The notes below the pieces were generated by a model. The model searched no databases. It worked only from the letters and a program-made list of their open reading frames with translations, and was not told the DNA's origin. A stretch of 64,000 nucleotides of DNA from Psychrosphaera sp. B3R10 (GTDB lineage Bacteria; Pseudomonadota; Gammaproteobacteria; Enterobacterales; Alteromonadaceae). The DNA is taken from contig NZ_JAHKQH010000008.1 in NCBI RefSeq assembly GCF_018861025.1, forward strand, positions 1 to 64,000. The letters run 5' to 3'. Positions within the stretch are counted from its first letter, which is position 1; each line of letters starts with the position of its first letter. Shown here piece after piece: positions 11,071 through 21,538 of the stretch. Both the position numbers and the translations under genes were made by a program.

Positions 11071-12237
11071 TTATTTAGGTTTAGCAACTTCTGAGCTGAG
11101 TCTTGCTTGCGCATTTACAAAAAAACTGAAATATGGATGTTCTTTATCAACCACCTCTAAAGCGATATTGGCTTGTTTCAGGGCTGCTTGTAGGTTGCCA
11201 TTCATTTCATAACCATAGGCTAACCCGTATTGTGCATCTGCGGAATCAGGGTGAAGTTTAATATTGTGTTTAAATACTTCAATAGCGGATTCAAATTTTT
11301 GCTGGTTAATGAGGTTATAGCCAATTTGCCTGACATTTGCCTCTGGTGGTATCGTGACGATGCCCCACTGTGACGATAGGCGCTTGTAATATAGGTCAAT
11401 AGAAGTTGGATTTCCGATATATGCGCTCATTGGCATCTGCATAGGTAAAAACAAGCTGTGATAAGCATTAAATAACCCTGCTGGGGTGGTTAAAGCATGT
11501 GCCACATTTGGAAAAACATCGGTAACCAATTTTAAATCAGAGGGTTTGTTATTTTGCAAAAATGAATGAAAGTCATCGTAAACTTCGCGCATTTCCCCAC
11601 CTTCTTCGCCGATGTTCATATATAAATAGTTATCAAAATGTTTTGTTTTGGATATGAATTTTTTAGCCTCTTGTACGGTTGTTCTCGCGCCCCACCAAAC
11701 CGCTGGGCTAAACGCTAAATGCGCTTGGAATAGGTGAGGTCTGCTGTGCAAAGCGTGTATGACCAAAAGCCCACCAATAGACGAACCAGAGAAAATTCGA
11801 TAATCATGTGTTCGGTAAGTTTTATCCATGCGCGGGATCAATTCCATTTCAACAAAATTGAGGTATTTGTCGCCACCACCCCCTTGTCCGACGGGGCCTC
11901 TAGGATCTTGGTTTACCGTTGGCGTTAAGTCTCTAGTCCTGTCAGTGTTTTCAATGACGGCAATTATGACTTCAGGCGCCGCTTTTTGTTCGACAAGCCT
12001 GCTTAGCAAACCTGTCAACAATGACAAGTCATCTTTTGACCCCGGCAGATAAATAACTGGGTATGTTTTTTCAGTATTAGAAAAATAGTCTTTGGGTAAC
12101 TTAACTAGTATTCTGCGCTCTTCGTTTAGTTGTTTCGAAAAGAAAACTTCATAATGTACCGATTCTTCATTAGCATGAACCGCAAAAATGTTAGTTAAGC
12201 TCAAAATGAATAAACAAGTAGCCTTAAAAAATCGCAT
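11071..12237 (-). CDS. Secreted esterase (EstD/Fes-like alpha/beta hydrolase) with C-terminal TPR
   Basis: From ATG 12237 the 388-residue product begins with a clear signal peptide (MRFFKATCLFILSLTNIFA). An upstream in-frame start would bury it behind 37 residues and is rejected. The hydrolase part shows YPVIYLPGS, DLTPT, YRIFSGSSIGGL (nucleophile elbow) and a late histidine in PNVAHALT, as in siderophore/esterase-D-like hydrolases. The last 90 residues form tandem TPR-like helices (FESAIEVFKHNIKLHPDSADAQYGLAYGYEMNG). Substrate unknown. The TPR tail suggests a protein partner. Confidence 0.8.
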   Translation of the reverse strand: MRFFKATCLFILSLTNIFAVHANEESVHYEVFFSKQLNEERRILVKLPKDYFSNTEKTYPVIYLPGSKDDLSLLTGLLSRLVEQKAAPEVIIAVIENTDRTRDLTPTVNQDPRGPVGQGGGGDKYLNFVEMELIPRMDKTYRTHDYRIFSGSSIGGLLVIHALHSRPHLFQAHLAFSPAVWWGARTTVQEAKKFISKTKHFDNYLYMNIGEEGGEMREVYDDFHSFLQNNKPSDLKLVTDVFPNVAHALTTPAGLFNAYHSLFLPMQMPMSAYIGNPTSIDLYYKRLSSQWGIVTIPPEANVRQIGYNLINQQKFESAIEVFKHNIKLHPDSADAQYGLAYGYEMNGNLQAALKQANIALEVVDKEHPYFSFFVNAQARLSSEVAKPK

Positions 12238-12490
12238 ATTAATTCCGTGTTTAGTTCTGAAAAAATGATTTGCATTGGAACGTATCCAACACGTTATCAA
12301 TACAGCAATAGTGACAAATTGGCCACTGAATGGCTTTTGTAATTGCACTTTTACCCAACAATCTTGTTGTTGCCGAATTTACAGCGCATTGCCGCAATTA
12401 CCAACCTAAATTTTTTTACGAAGGTGGGACTTGTGTTGGTGCTATCCTGATTTAGTTAACGATATTTAAAGAGCGGAGGCATCATATTAT

Positions 12491-12760
12491 TTGGATGAGA
12501 GTGCCTTGGGCATGGACATTCTAAATGTCGTTGCTAATCATGCTTTTAATAAGTTTTATTTAGCCTCAATATTTCTAGTCTCAATATTTTTGTACGTTCT
12601 CTTTTTTGGAGCCGTTGATCGTATTTACAACATATTTTTAAAACCGCATAAAATAAAGTGGACTACCAAACCGAAAACGGTATTACTTTTGTTCAATAAC
12701 ATTGAATGTACCTGTTTCAATACCGTCCAACGTCCAGTTTCCAACACGATATCGAATTAA
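12491..12760 (+). CDS. Small hypothetical membrane protein, doubtful
   Basis: The 89-codon reading frame opens with TTG 11 nt after a good GGAGG at 12475-12479. Its product has one strong membrane segment ([21 protein letters not shown]). The last 26 codons run antisense through the 3' end of rluE, where the sequence is constrained by rluE, so the real gene may be a decayed remnant reading into it. I do not recognise the protein. The ribosome binding site and membrane helix are the only support. Confidence 0.35.
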   Translation: MDESALGMDILNVVANHAFNKFYLASIFLVSIFLYVLFFGAVDRIYNIFLKPHKIKWTTKPKTVLLLFNNIECTCFNTVQRPVSNTISN

Positions 12761-13399
12761 CCTTAGTGTAGGGTGTCCAATATGAGCGGTCATTCGCCTG
12801 ACTTGACGATTTCTACCTTCACTAATGGTGATTTCTAACCAACATGTTGGTATTGATTGCCGCTCTCTGATTGGTGGATTTCTTGGCCCTACTAGTTCAG
12901 GTTGCGCAATTATCCTAATTTCGGCGGGTTTAGTTAAGCCATCTTTAAGCTCTACGCCATCACGCAATTGTTGTAATTTTTCATCATTTGGAATGTTTTC
13001 GACCTGTACCCAATAGCATTTGGTTGTTTTAAATTTAGGACTGGAGATTTTATTTTGCAATTTTCCGTTATTGGTTAAAACAAGCAAGCCTTCACTGTCT
13101 CTATCTAATCTTCCCGCCGGATATACCGCGGGTATATCGATATAATTTTTTAGGGTTTCACGGCCATCAGCATCGGTAAATTGGGTTAGCACATTAAAAG
13201 GTTTGTTAAACAATATTATTTTAGTTGTTGTCGGCTCAACCTTGGTTGATGCATTACTAGGTTTGGTTGTTTTCCGCCGAGCCAAAGTTGCACCAAATTG
13301 GTTTGGTTTTTTACTTTTATTTCCCGAAGATGCTTTACGGATAACACCCTTGGCAGGTTTCTTTATATTTCTTGTGTCGGACTTATTAGAAAAATACAT
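12683..13399 (-). CDS. rluE: 23S rRNA pseudouridine(2457) synthase, RluE-like
   Basis: The 238-residue protein belongs to the RsuA/RluE family. After a basic, low-complexity N-terminal extension of about 55 residues comes [15 protein letters not shown], then the catalytic motif [15 protein letters not shown] with the active aspartate. The C-terminal part has [28 protein letters not shown]. No S4 domain is evident, as expected for RluE. It is divergent from icd, an arrangement I associate with related marine gammaproteobacteria. ATG at 13399. Confidence 0.87.
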   Translation of the reverse strand: MYFSNKSDTRNIKKPAKGVIRKASSGNKSKKPNQFGATLARRKTTKPSNASTKVEPTTTKIILFNKPFNVLTQFTDADGRETLKNYIDIPAVYPAGRLDRDSEGLLVLTNNGKLQNKISSPKFKTTKCYWVQVENIPNDEKLQQLRDGVELKDGLTKPAEIRIIAQPELVGPRNPPIRERQSIPTCWLEITISEGRNRQVRRMTAHIGHPTLRLIRYRVGNWTLDGIETGTFNVIEQK

Positions 13400-13527
13400 A
13401 ACACCTAATCTGATAAAACTCTTTCATTAATGGCCAGTATTTTATAGTATTCACACCCAAATTTCAGACTAAAATTGATTTCGTTGAGTATTGAACAAAT
13501 ATTGAACGATTTTCATACTGTTAAACT

Positions 13528-13598
13528 TGTCGGTCTCAGTTGTTTTGTAGTTTAAACACAACAAAACGGATTAGTCGTCCGAAATTTTGCGACCGACA
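13528..13598 (+). promoter_or_regulatory. Nested inverted repeats in the icd leader
   Basis: TGTCGGTC (13528-13535) pairs with GACCGACA (13591-13598). Inside lies GTTTTGT (13542-13548) paired with ACAAAAC (13561-13567). The structure ends 29 bp before the icd start, so it could be a leader-RNA fold or paired operator half-sites. No known riboswitch class is recognised. Confidence 0.35.
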
Positions 13599-13618
13599 CT
13601 CGACTGCAAAAAATGTAG

Positions 13619-15850
<2,232 letters not shown>

Positions 15851-15883
15851 TTCTTTGAATTAACAAAATATTCGATTTAGAAA

Positions 15884-15913
15884 AGCTGGAACTTAGGTTC
15901 CGGCTTTTTTTTT
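15884..15913 (+). terminator. Intrinsic terminator of icd
   Basis: AGCTGGAAC-TTAG-GTTCCGGCT forms a 9-bp stem with one G-T pair and runs into nine T residues, 34 bp after the icd stop. Confidence 0.85.
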
Positions 15914-16012
15914 CAATTATTTACGAAAATATATCGAATGTTCATTGAATTACAATACGTTTGTGATTAAAGTCTGTGCATAGATATAATAATAATAGCG
16001 TAGAGAATAATT

Positions 16013-16408
16013 ATGAAAAAATTGACTGCTTGTCTTTTGGCTGCGAGTTTAGCGTTTGGCGCACAAGCTGCTGATAGTCAAAGTTTGAAATTGATTTCAG
16101 TTTCAAGTTACTTAAACTTCTTTTTAGTTAACTTAAATGGTTGTGAAGATTACCACCCGTCAGTTCGCGCAGCTGCGTACCAATCAGAAAGCAAATTATA
16201 TCCTCATTATGAAAAACTGGATAAAAAAATTAGTAGCTTGAAGATTGATAAAAGCGACAAAGACGCTATTTCAAATACAATTGAGCGCAGTCGTGCAAAG
16301 CTTAATGCACAAATTGCGGAAGGTGAGTTTTCAGTTGAACATTGTAAAGCGGTTATTGGTATCGTTGAAAATGGATTAGATTCAAATCTTTTATCTGCAT
16401 TAAACTAA
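16013..16408 (+). CDS. Small secreted protein of unknown function
   Basis: The 131-residue product has a classic signal peptide (MKKLTACLLAASLAFGAQA, cleavage after AQA). The mature part is about 112 residues, mainly helical, with two cysteines (in NGCEDY and EHCKAV) that could form a disulfide in the periplasm. I do not recognise a family. It is monocistronic with its own terminator, between icd and the convergent DUF2069 operon. ATG at 16013. Confidence 0.75.
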   Translation: MKKLTACLLAASLAFGAQAADSQSLKLISVSSYLNFFLVNLNGCEDYHPSVRAAAYQSESKLYPHYEKLDKKISSLKIDKSDKDAISNTIERSRAKLNAQIAEGEFSVEHCKAVIGIVENGLDSNLLSALN

Positions 16409-16423
16409 GAATACTGTTTTATA

Positions 16424-16461
16424 AAAAATGCGCTAAACCTCAAGGTATAGCGCATTTTTTT
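16424..16461. terminator. Bidirectional terminator between the secreted protein and the bepA operon
   Basis: AAAAATGCGCTA and TAGCGCATTTTT form an arm of about 11 bp around a 13-nt loop, with T runs on both strands, between convergent genes. Confidence 0.8.
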
Positions 16462-16492
16462 ATTGATATTTAAATGTTTAAATATCAAATCA

Positions 16493-16957
16493 TTATATTT
16501 TCTTTTCAAAAGCCTGTTTTTCAGCTTCTTTAAGCTCTTTGATTTTAGGCAATGCCATTCCCAGTTCTCTACCTCGGTAACGTGCAAAATATGTATTACC
16601 TATAAATCCGAGAGTCAAAAGCAATAATTCAATCGCTATAAAAATCTTTGGCCCTTCAAATGTCCATATTGCCGTCAAGCCATGGATATAACACCACATG
16701 ATGACAAAGTTGCTCCAGGCATAGGTATATGGGTTGCCTTTAAGTAAACCTGGAATAGCCGTTAACATAGGTAACCAAAATAAAACGAGGGTGATATAGG
16801 CCAAATTGTTGGCGTTCGGGTCGAGCACAAAAAATAACATAGGGTAGTAGGCGACTAAGCCTAGGTATCCCGTAACTCCCATTAATTTTAGTTTTCGCAC
16901 AAAACTCGCCATTGGCGCTGTTTTGAACGCGTGTTCACTATTGTCAAATTTTTGCAT
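16493..16957 (-). CDS. DUF2069 membrane protein
   Basis: A 154-residue inner-membrane protein with four hydrophobic stretches (TGYLGLVAYYPMLFFVL, LAYITLVLFWLPMLTAIPGLL, WSNFVIMWCYIHGLTAIW, IFIAIELLLLTLGFIG) followed by a charged cytoplasmic tail. GLLKGNPYTYAW and YFARYRGRELG are typical of DUF2069, a family without assigned function. It is last in the bepA-arsC-wrbA-DUF2069 operon, 9 bp after wrbA, an order conserved in related gammaproteobacteria. Confidence 0.85.
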   Translation of the reverse strand: MQKFDNSEHAFKTAPMASFVRKLKLMGVTGYLGLVAYYPMLFFVLDPNANNLAYITLVLFWLPMLTAIPGLLKGNPYTYAWSNFVIMWCYIHGLTAIWTFEGPKIFIAIELLLLTLGFIGNTYFARYRGRELGMALPKIKELKEAEKQAFEKKI

Positions 16958-16966
16958 ATCAGATTC

Positions 16967-17536
16967 TTATGAGTTGAGTTTTAATGCTGTGGTGGCTAAT
17001 CGTTTTCCTAATGTAAAACAAATGGCCTTTTCGTCTGCTGTTAATGTGGTATCAGATTTTAGCCCTGAAACATGACTTGGACCATATGGACTGCCCCCTG
17101 CGTCAGTGTTATGTAATGCGGGTTCAGAATACGGAACTCCGAGCAATAACATACCATGATGCAATAAAGGTAAAGACATTGATAATAGAGTTGACTCGTT
17201 ACCGCCGTGCATACTAGAGCTACTCGTAAACACGCTTGCTGGTTTATCGATTAAATCACCAGAGAGCCATTGTGTTGACGTTTGCTGAAGAAATGCTTGT
17301 AATGGCACAGCCATCTGACCAAATCGACAGGGACTGCCCAAGGCTAACGCAGAGCAATGTTTTAAGTCATCTAATGTCACATCGGGAAAAACAGATGGCT
17401 GTTCATTACTGTCATTTACAGTACGTATTCGAGCTTCTAATCCCATAGATTCAGAACCCTTGGCAATTGCTTTTGCCATATTCAATACAGAACCGTGTCT
17501 GGAATAATATAAGACGAGCAGGTAGGGGGTTGTCAC
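16967..17536 (-). CDS. wrbA: WrbA-type NAD(P)H:quinone oxidoreductase
   Basis: The 189-residue flavodoxin-fold protein has the FMN phosphate loop in YYSRHGSVLNMAKAI, ALGSPCRFGQM, the FMN-binding turn FTSSSSMHGGNESTLLSM and GGSPYGPSHVSG. WrbA proteins carry out two-electron reduction of quinones and protect against redox stress. The start is GTG at 17536, only 2 bp after arsC, so expression is tied to the operon. Two alternative starts downstream would remove the first beta strand and are unlikely. Confidence 0.88.
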   Translation of the reverse strand: MTTPYLLVLYYSRHGSVLNMAKAIAKGSESMGLEARIRTVNDSNEQPSVFPDVTLDDLKHCSALALGSPCRFGQMAVPLQAFLQQTSTQWLSGDLIDKPASVFTSSSSMHGGNESTLLSMSLPLLHHGMLLLGVPYSEPALHNTDAGGSPYGPSHVSGLKSDTTLTADEKAICFTLGKRLATTALKLNS

Positions 17537-17538
17537 TA

Positions 17539-17886
17539 TTATAAAATATCCAAAACGTTTTCAGGAGGTCTGCCTATTGCTGCTTTGCCGTTGGCAACAA
17601 CGATAGGTCGTTCGATGACTTTTGGATTGTTTACCATAAGTTCAATAACTTGTTGGTCAGTGAGTGATTTGTCTTCAAGCCCTGACGTCTTATATTCAGT
17701 TTCTTTTGTGCGGATTAGCGTTCGAGCTGAAATACCCAACATAGCAATGATTGCCGTTAACTCTTCGGCACTAGGTGGTGTTTTTAAGTATTCGATGACT
17801 TCGATGTCGTTTGACTTTTGTTGAACAAGTTCAAGTGTTTGTCGGCTCTTTGAACATCGAGGGTTATGATAAATGACCAAACTCAT
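17539..17886 (-). CDS. arsC: Arsenate reductase (glutaredoxin-type), ArsC/YfgD family
   Basis: The 115-residue protein has the ArsC thioredoxin-like fold with the catalytic Cys11 in HNPRCSKSRQ, then IEYLKTPPS, RTLIRTKETEYK and the C-terminal VIERPIVV and AAIGRPPENV. No other arsenic genes are nearby, and in this operon context the E. coli equivalent is YfgD, so its true substrate may not be arsenate. It overlaps the bepA stop by 4 bp (ATGA). Confidence 0.88.
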   Translation of the reverse strand: MSLVIYHNPRCSKSRQTLELVQQKSNDIEVIEYLKTPPSAEELTAIIAMLGISARTLIRTKETEYKTSGLEDKSLTDQQVIELMVNNPKVIERPIVVANGKAAIGRPPENVLDIL

Positions 17887-19349
17887 CGTTTTTTTCCTTT
17901 AATTTCCATTATGTATTTAGAGCGCTCACGATAACTTCGTTTTAATGCCTCTAACCGACTAATTTCAGAGCGGTTCACCTCAGGTAAAAAAGTGAGTGCT
18001 CGGTCAGTAGCTTGTATCGCTGCCGTATAATTTGACATTAATGCAAAATATTCTGCGCTTGTGGCGTGGTATTTTGCCATATTATTAATTTTTTTGTATG
18101 CCGTTCTTAATATTTGTGTTGCAAGAAAGTCATTTGGCTTGGCTAACAAATAATATTCGAGTAATTGAATAGCCTCATCATACTTTTTACTTTCGATAAG
18201 GACACTTGCATAATTTAGTGTGACTACCGAATTGTTAGGGCGAAATTTAAAAGCCTCAGCCAGTGCCGGTATATATTCTTCAGAGGTCCCCTTGGCATTA
18301 TGTAAGTCTGAGAAACTATCCAATAAATATAGGTTTCCTGGAGCTTGTTGCTCTAATTTATTTAGTAACTTTTCTGCTTCGGCGTATTGTTTGTTGTCTA
18401 AATAAGCTAACGCCAAGCCATAACTCGCTGCAAATAAGCGGTTTCCTTGGGATTTTTTAACTTTATCTTCGAGTATGGCAATAAGATCGGGATTGTTGCC
18501 ACTAAAACGTGCCAATAATCTATGTTTTACCATTAAAAATTCAAGTGAATCGGGATAAAACTTCTTCTCATATTGATGGGCTCGAAGGCGAGCATCGGTA
18601 ACGCGAGAGTCGGGTAGTGGATGGGTCACTAAAAACGCAGGCAGTGCGGTTTTGAAGCGAACTTTATCCTGAAGTTTTGCAAAAAAATCACTTGCAGCAT
18701 AGGGGTCGTAACCGGCAGTGGCTAGTACATTCATTCCAATGTTATCCGCTTCTTGTTCATTACCTCGCGTGTAATTAATCATGGATTGTTGACTACCTGC
18801 TGTGGTCGCCATCATAGAAGCAATCATGGCTTCTGGGCTGACCATTGCCATTAGTAACGAGCCGAGTATACCAGCTAATGTTAGAGGTGATTGAGCCGCA
18901 GCGGCTTGTTGCCGACGAGCTAAATGACGTTGTGTCACGTGAGCAATTTCGTGCGCCAAAACGGAGGCTAGCTCACTTTCAGAATCGGCTGCAGTAATAA
19001 GCCCCGAATGTACGCCTATATGGCCACCATAAAATGCAAATGCATTTATATCTGAACTGTTAATTGTAAAAAAAGTAAAGGGAAATTTGACGTCCTGTGA
19101 GTGTGCAACAAGTCGATTCCCAAGTGAATTTATATACTCACTAATTAGTGGATCGCTAATGACTCCAGACTGGCCCCGTAACTCATTGTAGATGAGTTCT
19201 CCCAAACGTATTTCTTTTTCAATACTAAGTACGGTAAGCGCTGATTGTCCAAGATCCGGAAGTTCATTGCTTGTGGCAAATGACTGGGCGGTAAAAACCA
19301 AACCGAAGGTGAAAATAATACTGTAAAAACAGGATTTTAGAGAACTCAT
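17883..19349 (-). CDS. bepA: Beta-barrel assembly-enhancing metalloprotease BepA
   Basis: BepA is a periplasmic M48 metalloprotease and chaperone that helps LptD and other barrels assemble, and degrades stalled ones. The 488-residue protein has a signal peptide (about 1-25), the zinc motif HEIAH at 133-137, a further ligand in NEQEADNIGM, and a C-terminal half of TPR repeats (FAASYGLALAYLDNKQYAEAEKLL and others). It heads the operon with arsC, wrbA and DUF2069. ATG at 19349. It sits within 5 kb of bamC. Confidence 0.92.
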   Translation of the reverse strand: MSSLKSCFYSIIFTFGLVFTAQSFATSNELPDLGQSALTVLSIEKEIRLGELIYNELRGQSGVISDPLISEYINSLGNRLVAHSQDVKFPFTFFTINSSDINAFAFYGGHIGVHSGLITAADSESELASVLAHEIAHVTQRHLARRQQAAAAQSPLTLAGILGSLLMAMVSPEAMIASMMATTAGSQQSMINYTRGNEQEADNIGMNVLATAGYDPYAASDFFAKLQDKVRFKTALPAFLVTHPLPDSRVTDARLRAHQYEKKFYPDSLEFLMVKHRLLARFSGNNPDLIAILEDKVKKSQGNRLFAASYGLALAYLDNKQYAEAEKLLNKLEQQAPGNLYLLDSFSDLHNAKGTSEEYIPALAEAFKFRPNNSVVTLNYASVLIESKKYDEAIQLLEYYLLAKPNDFLATQILRTAYKKINNMAKYHATSAEYFALMSNYTAAIQATDRALTFLPEVNRSEISRLEALKRSYRERSKYIMEIKGKKR

Positions 19350-19377
19350 AAATTAATTGCGCTCTTTGGTTTGCTGG

Positions 19378-20052
19378 TTATTTTGATGATGATTCATTTT
19401 CCATTTGTGCTGCAATAATTGCTTCTTCAGGAGGCAAGTTAGGGTTGATGTTTTGGCTGGCAAATGCGGCTTTAATGTCTGTGCCTTTTTCGCCAACAAT
19501 TTCAAAATCGCGATGTAACTTTTCAATTATACGAGTAACGACAATATGCGCATGAATTATTAACGCCATATCCGCATCGTCACCATTTTTAATCGTAAAG
19601 GCGATGAATTTGTGCAATTGATTTATCCGAACTAAATATTTCATAGTTGTAGGATTCCATACGTGAAAGTCCATATTTGGATCACCACTAATATATTCGT
19701 CAACGACCTTACCATTGACGTATGGAAACGCTAAAAGTTCATAACCAATTTCAGAAAATACATGCAATATACATAATTTAGGTTTAGTTAATGGCGCATG
19801 CAATTCTAACGAATGTGGGTTCACGTTAGGTAATCGACCGAGTTTATCGTAATTCCAGTTTTTACGGTCAATTATTGTTTTATAGGCATTATCGAAGCCG
19901 TATGACATATATCCTTCAACTTCAGCGATGGAATTTGAGACTAGGCTAAAAAAAGCGGGCATTTCTCCCCAATTACTTTGTTTTTTAAACGCATTAACTT
20001 CTTTGATAGTGCAATCATCTGCTAAACCGTATTTATGTGGATAAAGGCCCAT
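19378..20052 (-). CDS. Conserved-looking hypothetical protein, 224 residues
   Basis: I do not recognise this soluble protein. It has no signal peptide and no membrane segment. Visible elements are FFSLVSNSIAEVEGYMSYGFDNAYKTI in the first third, LCILHVFSEIGYELLAFPYVNG in the middle, and a helical stretch ADMALIIHAHIVVTRIIEKLHRDFEIVGEKG. The tail is low-complexity (PEEAIIAAQMENESSSK). It ends 28 bp before bepA on the same strand and may be its first operon partner. ATG at 20052. The even composition and codon use argue that it is real. Confidence 0.7.
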   Translation of the reverse strand: MGLYPHKYGLADDCTIKEVNAFKKQSNWGEMPAFFSLVSNSIAEVEGYMSYGFDNAYKTIIDRKNWNYDKLGRLPNVNPHSLELHAPLTKPKLCILHVFSEIGYELLAFPYVNGKVVDEYISGDPNMDFHVWNPTTMKYLVRINQLHKFIAFTIKNGDDADMALIIHAHIVVTRIIEKLHRDFEIVGEKGTDIKAAFASQNINPNLPPEEAIIAAQMENESSSK

Positions 20053-20146
20053 TGCATTCCGTTTTTTTATGGATTATTCACTCAAGTATCAATGATTGTG
20101 ATAAATTATTGAAGTCTGAATTGAAATTATTTTTTATGGATTTTTG

Positions 20147-20353
20147 ATGTGTTCAAGATTTGACGGCCGAGGTTTAAATTGCCCCTTGGGTTTTGTTAAA
20201 GCAAAACAAAGTTTATTACGCGATAAAACAAAAGAATATTTGTTAGATGACAAGACTACTCTGTATAATTTTATTCGTTACCTTGAAAAACAAAACATTA
20301 CATTTGTCTTGCATTCGGAAGATAACAGCACCTTAGTTAAAGTGAATTTATAA
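20147..20353 (+). CDS. TusA/SirA-like sulfurtransferase-fold protein
   Basis: From ATG 20147 (GGA 6 nt upstream) the product is 68 residues. FDGRGLNCPLGFVKAKQSL corresponds to the TusA/SirA motif around the sulfur-carrying cysteine, but the usual Cys-Pro-x-Pro is Cys-Pro-Leu-Gly. The C-terminal part ends with a beta strand, as in the family. It is 27 bp (or 3 bp from the earlier ATG) ahead of perM and co-directional, an arrangement seen in related genomes. Its partner and role are unknown. True tusA relays sulfur to tRNA thiolation. Confidence 0.75.
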   Translation: MCSRFDGRGLNCPLGFVKAKQSLLRDKTKEYLLDDKTTLYNFIRYLEKQNITFVLHSEDNSTLVKVNL

Positions 20354-20380
20354 ACAATGTTAAATAGAAAAGGAAATATC

Positions 20381-21457
20381 GTGTTTCAAGTTTTCAAGCA
20401 GTGGTATAGAAAGAATTTTTCCGATCCAAATGCCGTTACATTAGCAATAGCCGTCGCCTTAATCGGATTTCTATTTGCATGGTTTGGCAAATTGTTAACA
20501 CCGGTACTTGTCGCCGCCGTTTTTGCGTTTTTACTTGAGTGGCCGGTTAAAAAAGTCAGTATGTTAGGGGTTAATCGTAATATCAGTACGACAATTGTCA
20601 TTGCCGGATTTGTCGGATTTATGGCTACGATGTTTTTTATGGCAATCCCAGTTATTTGGAAACAAAGCATCGGGTTAATAAAAGAATTGCCGGAGATGAT
20701 GTCTGAAGTAAAAGGCTATATTCATTCACTTCCAGCGCAATACCCAAACCTTGATAAAGACTTAGTAAATAATGTCATGGCCAATGTTGACGGAAAGTTT
20801 ATTAGTTTTCTCGAATCGTCACTGACCACAGCGATGTCGAGTTTAAATGACATAGTCGCGATACTAATTTATTTAATTCTGGTGCCATTAATGGTGTTTT
20901 TTATGCTTAAAGACAAAACATCGCTAATTGCAGGCATAGATAGCTTGATCCCAGCGGAACGGACACTCATTACCCAAGTCACCAGTGAAATGAATCAACA
21001 AATAATCAATTACATCCGAGGTAAGATGATTGAATTGTTTATTGTCGGTGGAAGTACTTTTATTGCTTTTGCGATTATGGAATTAAGGTACGCAGCGGTT
21101 CTCGGTTTGTTGGTGGGACTCTCGGTACTCATACCATATATTGGTGCAGCTGTAGTAACCATACCAGTTGTCGGCGTTGCGCTATTTCAGTTTGGTTTAA
21201 CACCTGACTTTTATTACGTCATGATTGCCTACGGTATTATTCAAACATTAGATGGGAATCTATTAGTACCATTATTATTTTCAGAAGCTGTAGATTTGAA
21301 TCCCGTTTATATCATTATAGCCGTGCTGTTCTTTGGCGGATTATGGGGGTTTTGGGGCGTGTTTTTCGCAATACCATTGGCATCTTTGGTCAAGGCCCTA
21401 ATTAATGCATGGAGTGTTAAAAAATTGCCTGAGACTACAGAGTGCGCGGAGCAGTAA
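20381..21457 (+). CDS. perM: AI-2E/PerM family permease
   Basis: A 358-residue inner-membrane protein of the PerM/TqsA family with about eight membrane segments. The GTG at 20381, with AGGA 6 nt upstream, gives FQVFKQWYRKNFSDPNAV at the N-terminus. This aligns with the E. coli PerM start, so I prefer it over ATG 20357. Family hallmarks are FAFLLEWPVKK, PLMVFFMLKDK and GLSVLIPYIGAAVVTIPV. The substrate of PerM proteins is not established. It follows the TusA-like gene and converges on bcp. Confidence 0.88.
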   Translation: MFQVFKQWYRKNFSDPNAVTLAIAVALIGFLFAWFGKLLTPVLVAAVFAFLLEWPVKKVSMLGVNRNISTTIVIAGFVGFMATMFFMAIPVIWKQSIGLIKELPEMMSEVKGYIHSLPAQYPNLDKDLVNNVMANVDGKFISFLESSLTTAMSSLNDIVAILIYLILVPLMVFFMLKDKTSLIAGIDSLIPAERTLITQVTSEMNQQIINYIRGKMIELFIVGGSTFIAFAIMELRYAAVLGLLVGLSVLIPYIGAAVVTIPVVGVALFQFGLTPDFYYVMIAYGIIQTLDGNLLVPLLFSEAVDLNPVYIIIAVLFFGGLWGFWGVFFAIPLASLVKALINAWSVKKLPETTECAEQ

Positions 21458-21498
21458 CCTATCATTTGCTGTTAAAAACAAACCCATGCGTAGCATAT

Positions 21499-21526
21499 AA
21501 AAAAAGGAAGCTAGGCTTCCTTTTTT
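21499..21526. terminator. Bidirectional terminator between perM and bcp
   Basis: AAAAAAGGAAGC-TAG-GCTTCCTTTTTT is a near-perfect stem with U runs on both strands, exactly between convergent genes. Confidence 0.9.
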
Positions 21527-21538
21527 ATTACCGTAGAA

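Noticed and set aside
12237-12348. N-terminal extension of the TPR esterase to 12348
   Set aside because: It would bury the signal peptide behind 37 residues. ATG 12237 has its own GGA and a normal signal peptide.
17539-17886. Arsenic resistance island
   Set aside because: The ArsC-family gene stands in the conserved bepA-wrbA operon. No arsR, arsB or other arsenic gene is present.
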